Source: Saccharum officinarum (lineage: Eukaryota; Streptophyta; Magnoliopsida; Poales; Poaceae). Taken from it: a stretch of 64,000 nt of DNA. The stretch lies in NCBI GenBank assembly GCA_020631735.1, contig CM036191.1, forward strand, positions 44,113,562 through 44,177,561, given 5' to 3'. A model generated the notes under the pieces. The model was given only the letters and a program-made list of their open reading frames with translations, made no database searches and was not told where the DNA came from. How positions within the stretch are numbered: position 1 is the first letter of the stretch; every line of letters begins with the position of its first letter. A program made the translations under genes and the position numbers. Of this stretch, positions 58,101 through 64,000 are shown piece by piece.

Positions 58101-58401
58101 GGATGTGTTTAGTTCCTCATGGAATGCAAAATGCAAAATGCCAACTACTTTGGAATGATGAAATGCAAAATGCCAAAATTTTCATGGGTGTGTTTAGTTC
58201 CATCCAAAATGCCAAATTTTTCATGGGGTGGGTGAGAGTTTTTTTGGTTTTTTGGCTTTTTTTGGCCTCTTGAGGCCAAAATCCAAAATGGAGAATAGAT
58301 ACATTTTTGCCAAAAATTTTGCATGGTGTTTAGTTCCATTTTGCAAAATGATGGGCCAAAACCCAAAATGTTTTGGGTGAAATAGGGAACTAAACACACC
58401 C
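58101..58401. mobile_element. Composite Tourist/Harbinger-like MITE
   Basis: The ends ggatgtgtttagttcc and ggaactaaacacaccc are inverted, with ATA on both sides (58098-58100 and 58402-58404). A second copy of the left end (gggtgtgtttagttcc) occurs inside at about 58186, so a complete unit of about 215 bases follows a partial one. Words like aatgccaaa and tttcatgggg repeat. Confidence 0.75.
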
Positions 58402-59009
58402 ATAATATGTCTACGCACCTCCACCACTATTACAAAGGCGATTACTTCCTTTTGTCTCACTGGGTCCTGTCAAATATTATGCCACTTTCATCCATGTATA
58501 GAGGTAGCAACGTTTCCTAAGTCAGGTACTATGTAAACCAGTCAATTGAACCTCTGCGTGTATATCTAACAATTCGCTACTATGTAAACCAGTCAACTAG
58601 ACCTCTCTATGTATATCTAAGAACTCCTTGGCTCCTACCTACAACACACCGCTGCCATACACAAAAGTGAGCACAGCTGCTTTACAGAGGCAACAGAGAT
58701 ACCCGCTCCCACTGACAATGCCCAGCACAAACCGGCCGGCGCAGCTGAGCGCCCCCCCCCCCCCCCCCCCTTGTGCTAGTAATATATGACCTGTCATTTG
58801 ATATTAGTAGGCCTCAGTTGCTATCACACCCAAAAATGTTGGATATCAAACTCCTTGTTGACTTGGGCCAAAGGTACGGTACCTTAACATTTAGGACCAC
58901 TGAATGTACCGGGAGCCCTAGCCTCCACTAGTTGTGGCCTGCCGTCCCCAGTTCATGCACCCGTGATAGTGCTACGCAGACAAGGTGCCCTGCTGCTACG
59001 GATGCAAAA
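58402..59009. other. Intergenic, nothing coding
   Basis: Includes a short tandem-like repeat (tactatgtaaaccagtcaa twice near 58530-58600) and a run of about 20 C at 58750-58770. No gene is supported. Confidence 0.45.
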
Positions 59010-59800
59010 GGATTAAGTACCAACGGATGTCGCTCATATTACATTTATTTTTGTATTTCTTTTTAGATTCGGATTCAAATATAGATAGTATCAGCTATGT
59101 CAGATAGGATATAAATGGATATCGACATCATAAATATGCGATTTGAGTACTCGGATATGTATATGATATCATATATTGAATATGCGATTTGAGTACTCGG
59201 ATATGTATATGTGAAACTTGTCATGGTTCAGATGAGTCCCCAGCACATATCATTTTCGGTTGCACCACAGCTTGCAGTTTCTGGAATGCGATCGGTGTCA
59301 CAACATCACCAGACTGGCAGATTCAGATGCTCATGGACATTCAGCACCCAAGCCACATCCCTACTCGCCACTTTGAGACCTTCATACTGTTGTGCTGCTG
59401 GCACATCTGGAAATGGCGCAACAACAGAATCTTCAGAACAGATCACATGACTTTGGCCGGAACACTGGCTGCTTGCAAAGCAGAAGCGTTCCTGTGGGGG
59501 GCAAGACTGCCCAAAGCAGACAAAGAGATTGCGTCCTCTTGGTGCCAAGTTCTAGCTAACGCAATGTAGACTTTATGTGCATCTATTCAAGTTGTAAGCG
59601 CCCTGCACAAAACCAAATGTACCTTGATTTATCAGGCCTTGTGAGGCCAATGAATGAATGAAAATGGCCAGGTGGGGGATTCTCTCCCCTTCCGTCGACT
59701 TATCAAAAAAAAATATATTGAATATCTAGACTCGTATACGGACAGATCCTATCTTCTCTAAATGGATTCGGACTCGGATATAGTCGGCAAATATTTGCTG
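59010..59800. mobile_element. Decayed hAT-type MITE split by a LINE fragment
   Basis: Left (59010-59215) and right (59715-59800) parts match the interior of the MITE at 32139-32414 (atatcgacatcataaatatg, then the cggactcggat-like block). The terminal repeats are degraded. A block of about 30 bases (gcgatttgagtactcggata) is duplicated just left of the LINE. Confidence 0.6.
59216..59715 (+). pseudogene. L1-type LINE 3' end (zf-RVT domain, 3' UTR, poly-A)
   Basis: The plus-strand frame up to TAG 59567-59569 encodes a zf-RVT Cys/His pattern (CETCHGSDESPAHIIFGC) and the usual tail LLCCWHIWKWRNNRIF. It is followed by a 3' untranslated region and a run of nine A at about 59707-59715. This is a 5'-truncated LINE insertion, which is the common outcome of target-primed reverse transcription. 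Confidence 0.8.
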
Positions 59801-59858
59801 GGCATATTAGGTACATGAGATGTTATGCTAGAGAAATGTTTAGAACGCACCATGCATG

Positions 59859-60427
59859 CGCTAGTAGAGAACATACTTTCGGTTCAGCACATTAGTCTCG
59901 GCTAGACTTGGGCCCAGGACTAGGGTAGTTTCCTGCGCATCGAAGAACCTTTAGTCCCGATTGGTAATAGCAACCCGGACTAAAGGATCTACATTAGTCC
60001 CGGTTGGTTACACCAACCCGGACTAAAGAGTCTTGACCTTTAGTCCCGGTTGGTAACACCAACCCGAACTAAAGGTAGACTCTTTAGTCACGGTTGGTGT
60101 TACCAACCCAGACTAAATGACCTTTTAGTCTCAGTTGGTAACACCAATTAGGACTAAAGGTCCTCTGAGGAGTTAGTTCAAAAGAAAAGCATCACATGTA
60201 ATGTCACATGTGCTGTGTAGATGAGGTGAAAAGGTACACACCAGGCAATGCATGAGGTCTTGGATTTGAATCCCATAAGACATAGGGTTGGGAGACATCA
60301 TTTTTTAGCCTCAAAGGACATTTAGTCTCGGTTCTAATCAACCGTGACTAAAGGGATGGGTCTTTAGTCCCGAATTCTTAGTCCTGACCTTTACCAACCG
60401 TGACTAAAGCCAAGTATTCTACCAGTG
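59859..60427. mobile_element. Small CACTA element, 569 bases (TTTAGTCCCGGTTGGT family)
   Basis: The ends CGCTAGTAGAGAAC (one base changed from CACTAG) and the inverse of CACTGGTAGAATAC are flanked by ATG (59856-59858 and 60428-60430). Inverted arrays of tttagtcccggttggt / accaacccggactaaag fill the ends. A degenerate B-box-like ggatttgaatccc lies at about 60261. No gene. Confidence 0.85.
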
Positions 60428-60430
60428 ATG

Positions 60431-60641
60431 TACAAGCCAGTCTGACTCAACGTGTATATATGTAAGGAGTATAAGGTGTGTGATACTATCTAGTGACATC
60501 TGAGTTTAACAACCGTGAATGTACTGTACTCTGCAACTTTGTCTAACACGGAGAAAAAAATGACTGGTTTGTTTGACAGAATTTTTAGCTATTTAAATAA
60601 AATGATTGAGACGTAAGATATAGGGATATACCGTTTTGTCG
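60431..60641. other. Intergenic, nothing recognised
   Basis: AT-rich spacer between two CACTA elements. Confidence 0.5.
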
Positions 60642-61930
60642 CACTACCGGAATCCGGTTCTTTGCCGAGTGTCACGTGGTTTGCCGAGTGTTTTTTTCAG
60701 GCACTCGACAAAGAAGCTCTTTACCGAGTGCCAAATAAAAACACTCGGCAAAAAAAACACTCGGCAAAGAAGATGCTTTGCCGAGTGAAAAAAACACTCG
60801 GCAAAGTCTTTTTTGCCGAGTGCCAAAAAAACACAAGGCAAAGAAGCTGCTTTGCCGAGTGCCAAAAAAACACTCGGCAAAGAAGGTCTTTGCTGAGTGT
60901 TTTTTTCACTCAGCAAAGCAGTTTTTCAAAGCACATTTTGAGCCATAAATGAATTCAAATAAAAAAGTTTTCAACTACAAAGTTTCATAACTTCTCAAGA
61001 TCCATAAAGTTTATTTTTGTCATTTTTTATTCGACAAAGCGATAGTAACGTTATTCACAAAATCTACACATCTCTCATATAGTTTTATAAAACTACAAGA
61101 GAGATATAAAAGATTCGTGAATAATGTTAGAACCACGACCTTAGATGGAAAAACTTCCTAATTGAAAATTGTAGATCTCGAAAAGTTTTGAAACATTGTA
61201 GTTGACAACATTTTAATTTGAAATCATGTTGTCATGCAAAACTACATCCGAATTTCAAAAATTTAAAATTCGATTTTTTTCAAAAGACCTCGGATGGAAA
61301 AACAACAAAGATAAACTTTGTAGATCTCAAAAAGTTATGAAACTTTGTAGTTGACAACTTTTTCATTTGAAATCATGTTGCCATGCAATACTACGTTTAA
61401 ATTTTCTAAAATTTGAAATTCAAATTTTGTAAATGACCTCGGATAGAGAAACTTCCTATAGAAAAATTATAGATCTCGAAAAGTTATGAAACTTTGTAGT
61501 TGATAACTTTTTGATTTAAATTTGTTTAGGGCCCCAAACAATCAATTTACACTCGGATTAGTGTAGTATATGAGGAATCAAAATGGAATCTACACACAAG
61601 TGACAGTGTGATGCAGTGGTAGAGGGGGTTACACGCGAGGGAGAGCTCGCGGGTTCGAATCCCGCCAGCCGCGTAGCGCGCGAATTTTACGCGAAAAATG
61701 CCGTGACTTGCAACTTCGATGGGGGCCACCCCAGTAAATTTTTTTTTGCTATTTTTTTTGAGATTTTTTCGTTTTGAACTTTACCGAGTGGTGCCCGATA
61801 AAAAACACTCGGCAAAGCGGTCTTTGCCGACACTTTTTTTTTTACCGTGTGGGCTTTGCCGAGTGCGGCACTCGGCAAAGCCTTTCCAGAGTGCCGCAGA
61901 CACTCGGCAAAGCGCCTGTTTCCGGTGGTG
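60642..61930. mobile_element. CACTA element, 1289 bases (TTTGCCGAGTG family), non-autonomous
   Basis: The ends CACTACCGGAATCCGG and (inverted) CACCACCGGAAACAGG are flanked by TCG (60639-60641 and 61931-61933). Subterminal arrays of tttgccgagtg / cactcggcaaag lie at 60660-60920 and 61785-61915. The interior (60930-61520) holds the gatctcgaaaagttatgaaac repeat and then a tRNA-like module. No transposase. Confidence 0.9.
61606..61673 (+). other. tRNA-like sequence with A and B boxes, second copy
   Basis: gtgatgcagtggtagaggg (A-box-like) is followed by the B box ggttcgaatcc at 61652-61662 in a perfect T-arm pairing (gcggg/cccgc). It is closely similar to 45836-45902, including the gccagccgcg that follows. 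There is no complete cloverleaf. Confidence 0.6.
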
Positions 61931-61933
61931 TCG

Positions 61934-62250
61934 CTTCCTTGATGACCAAATGCTGCTGCGTCTTTGCTATCCCTGAAATGTCTTATAGTGTACTTTTCGA
62001 TCCTTCTCATGGTGTTATTAATATATATGTCCACGATGTATTTTGCACTATTGTCGCATTTTCCTCGCGAAAATATTTTCTCCGGAAGCCAAAACAGCTT
62101 CGTCATAAAAGTGGAACATTTCTATTATTCTGTGTCCACGTTAGCTTCATTTTAAAAACAATGTTTCATAATACTCTGTGAGTGTTGTTTTCGATGGCAC
62201 GTCCTACAAACACGGAAGGGTGAAGCATTTTGACAGAAGTACACACCCGT
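61934..62250. other. Intergenic, nothing recognised
   Basis: No supported gene. The left part may be host sequence next to the CACTA element. Confidence 0.45.
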
Positions 62251-62314
62251 GTGACCGGCGGGATTCGAACCTGTTAAATCTGGCTTTACGCTTAGCTCCT
62301 CTAACCACTCCACG
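62251..62314 (-). other. tRNA-like sequence with A and B boxes, third copy, minus strand
   Basis: On the minus strand cgtggagtggttagaggagc is followed by the B box ggttcgaatcc (62261-62271) and cgccgg. The adjacent 62390-62800 region carries diverged copies of the agatct...aactttt repeat, so this is probably the relic of another element of the same type. Confidence 0.5.
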
Positions 62315-63003
62315 CAAAAGTCAATAATTACTGAGTGAATGATAATTTCCGTTTGTATTAACTTTTGTAGATATTGTAATAAGGCCCTAAATGAAATCAA
62401 ATAAAAAAGTTTCAAACGGGAAATTCTAGATCTCGTACGGAACCACAACTTTGCTTCTAGTCATTTTGCCATACGAGTTGGTTTCAAAAAAATTAGAATT
62501 CAATACGTGAGAACTTCAAATAGAATTTTAGGATCATTAATGATTTCCAATGAAAAAGTCATTAACTAAAAACTTGGTGTTATCAGGATCTACAACTTTT
62601 TTCGGGTTCTTTTTCCATTCGGTGTCATTTTACAAACATAATTTTAGGACTGCAAATGATTTCAAATTAAACAATCATCAACTACGTCATTAAGATCTAT
62701 AACTTTGGTTTTGGTTGTTTCTCCATCCGAGTTCGTTTGGAAGATTTGAAAATTTTGAATTTTAAAATATAAGAACTTCAAACAGAATCTTTGGACAACT
62801 TCAAATGAAAACAAGCTGGACTACAAAGTTACAACTTACATACAAAGCATCTTTATTCGACTTGATTTGAAAAAGGTATTAGGTCCACTGTGCTTCACCA
62901 TGGTTGTCACTATCCTATTATGATGCTGCGGTGACGAGGCTTTTCTAGATACATAGTTTTTTTTGTTATACATCATCAATTCATCATAGCATAATATAAT
63001 CTA
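62315..63003. repeat. Diverged agatctacaactttt-type repeats
   Basis: Blocks such as gatctacaactttttt and ttcaaatgatttcaaat resemble those at 45260-45790 and 61140-61520. No element borders are visible and no gene is seen. Confidence 0.45.
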
Positions 63004-63112
63004 TTTGCTTGTTCGCTTGAGATTACCAGCCAGATCAACCAGCCATTCAGCAGTGTTTTTTTTTAAAAAAACCAGCCAGATCAGTCAGTTTCAGCCCAAA
63101 CGAACAGGTCCT
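63004..63112. mobile_element. MITE of the GTTCG..CGAAC family
   Basis: Ends cttgttcgcttg and aaacgaacagg are inverted. The interior (accagccagatcaacc, cagtttcagccc) matches a common grass MITE related to 43180-43310. Confidence 0.55.
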
Positions 63113-63395
63113 ATTTGTACGGAGAAAAGCCAAAACAGCTTACAATTTCGAATGGGGGGCGTAGTACTGAACCACCGCGAATATTCACTTAGTAAGTAGT
63201 ATACGGATACTTACTCTGTAACTATATATATTATAGGTATAATACGTGGTCCCTTAAGCTTACCTATAACTACGGAGCCAGGATAACTGAAAGGACAGTG
63301 AGTAATAAAGTGTGACCACGTTTGACTATGACCTTAGCTTACTATGCTATGATGATGTGACCAACACCAGGATGCATGAGCGTGAGAAAATGTCC
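63113..63395. other. 3' flank of the intact ERF gene
   Basis: From about 63280 this resembles the flank of the ERF pseudogene at 34170-34311. No other feature. Confidence 0.55.
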
Positions 63396-63965
63396 TCAAC
63401 CTGTTGTGGACTCGCACGATAGACGCAGCAGCTCCTCCAAGTAATCGGTGCCGAGGTCCTCGAGCTCAATGAGCGCTGACAGCTGCTGCGGCGGCGGCGC
63501 TGCCATGGACACGTTGGAGCTGCTGGACCCGTCGTCGGAGCATGGATTACTACTGCCGTTAGTTGTGGCCACAGGGGAGCTCGACATCATTTTGCACCGG
63601 CGGCGGCGCCTTCGCTTCCGCTTGCAGTGGCGCCCCTTCAGCGCGAGGACAGGGGACCCCAGCGTCCCGGCGAGCTCGAGCGGCGCCAGCGATATCGCTG
63701 GCATCGATGCCTGCACGCGGTCCACGGGGAAGTTGAGGACGGCGGTGGCGCCACGCGCGGCGAAGGCGGCCTGGTCGTAGGCGAGCGCGGCGGCCTCGGC
63801 AGTGTCGAAGGTGCCGAGCCACACGCGGGCGCCCCGGCGCGTCGAGTCCCGGATCTCGGCGGCGAACGTGCCCCACGGCCGCGGCCGCACCCCGATGAAG
63901 GCGCAGGGCCCCCGTGACGAGGCGTCCGTCGTCTGCTGGTCGGACACCTTATTTGGCGACACCAT
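63396..63965 (-). CDS. AP2/ERF transcription factor, group IX-like, intact
   Basis: A complete 189-residue single-exon frame from ATG 63965 to TGA 63396-63398. Residues about 23-82 are one AP2/ERF domain ([48 protein letters not shown]). A run of basic residues at about 108-123 ([13 protein letters not shown]) can serve as nuclear localisation signal. The C-terminus (about 165-181, [15 protein letters not shown]) is an EDLL-like acidic activation motif known from group IX ERFs. ERFs of this group act in ethylene/jasmonate defence responses through the GCC box. In the DNA-binding strand the usual RRPWGK reads RPRPWGT, with Pro and Thr replacing residues normally Arg and Lys, a change shared by the pseudogene copy. 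Only 35 bases of upstream sequence are in the window. Confidence 0.88.
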   Translation of the reverse strand: MVSPNKVSDQQTTDASSRGPCAFIGVRPRPWGTFAAEIRDSTRRGARVWLGTFDTAEAAALAYDQAAFAARGATAVLNFPVDRVQASMPAISLAPLELAGTLGSPVLALKGRHCKRKRRRRRRCKMMSSSPVATTNGSSNPCSDDGSSSSNVSMAAPPPQQLSALIELEDLGTDYLEELLRLSCESTTG

Positions 63966-64000
63966 TATTCCTGCTGCCTTATTACAGATTTACAGTTACA

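Noticed and set aside
45836..61673. Functional tRNA genes
   Set aside because: A and B boxes are present, but no acceptor stem, anticodon arm or proper cloverleaf can be drawn, and the copies lie inside transposon repeats.

Overview
This window is nuclear DNA from a grass. Reasons: CACTA transposons with the TTTGCCGAG subterminal repeat typical of panicoid grasses; Stowaway, Tourist-like, hAT and Mutator-type MITEs; Ty3/gypsy elements; a CC-NB-ARC-LRR immune receptor with a GC-rich first exon and an AT-richer second exon; and AP2/ERF genes. A panicoid grass, perhaps Andropogoneae (sorghum, sugarcane or Miscanthus relatives), fits best, but the species cannot be fixed by reading alone. Host genes are few, and transposable elements make up most of the 64 kb. 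Many element edges below are set by terminal repeats plus target-site duplications (TSDs) read directly from the sequence.

Layout. 1-9.1 kb: a gypsy LTR tail, MITEs, a 688-base fold-back element with a perfect 10-base TSD, and three non-autonomous DNA elements with GC-rich cargo. 9.54-29.45 kb: one NLR immune receptor gene on the plus strand, two coding exons (9541-10385 and 27165-29445, predicted 1041 residues) separated by a 16.8-kb intron. The intron holds LINE pieces and a complete 12.4-kb gypsy element (14276-26708, TSD GCATC, twin 810-base LTRs) in the same orientation as the gene. The gypsy element has gag, protease, reverse transcriptase, two RNase H domains and integrase, all broken by stops and frameshifts. 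On its opposite strand it carries a six-exon gene for a plant-mobile-domain-like protein with its own TATA box. 29.5-34.2 kb: intergenic repeats including a hAT MITE. 34.3-35.2 kb: an ERF transcription factor pseudogene on the minus strand, broken by a hAT insertion and a 7-base expansion. 35.5-41.5 kb: a 5.96-kb CACTA element with a spliced TNPA-type gene, a GC-rich block and a 1.19-kb palindrome. 41.6-51 kb: Stowaway MITEs, a degenerate CACTA element holding a solo LTR, a Helitron-like terminus and another CACTA element. 51.0-57.6 kb: a broken RPA1-like single-strand-DNA-binding gene split by a long GC-rich LTR-like insertion. 58-62 kb: MITE, LINE and two small CACTA elements. 63.4-63.97 kb: an intact ERF gene, sister of the pseudogene at 34.3 kb.

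How the parts relate. The host genes are an immune receptor and a duplicated ERF gene of the type that often acts in defence; any functional link between them is unproven. The receptor can be made only if the 16.8-kb intron with its probably silenced retroelement is spliced out. The two ERF copies share coding and 3' flanking sequence, so they come from a local duplication later pushed about 28 kb apart by transposons. The most unusual features are the antisense spliced gene in the gypsy element, the roughly twelve-fold excess of the hexamer GCCGAT/ATCGGC across that element, the long palindrome in the CACTA element, and tRNA-like modules repeated in CACTA-type repeats.
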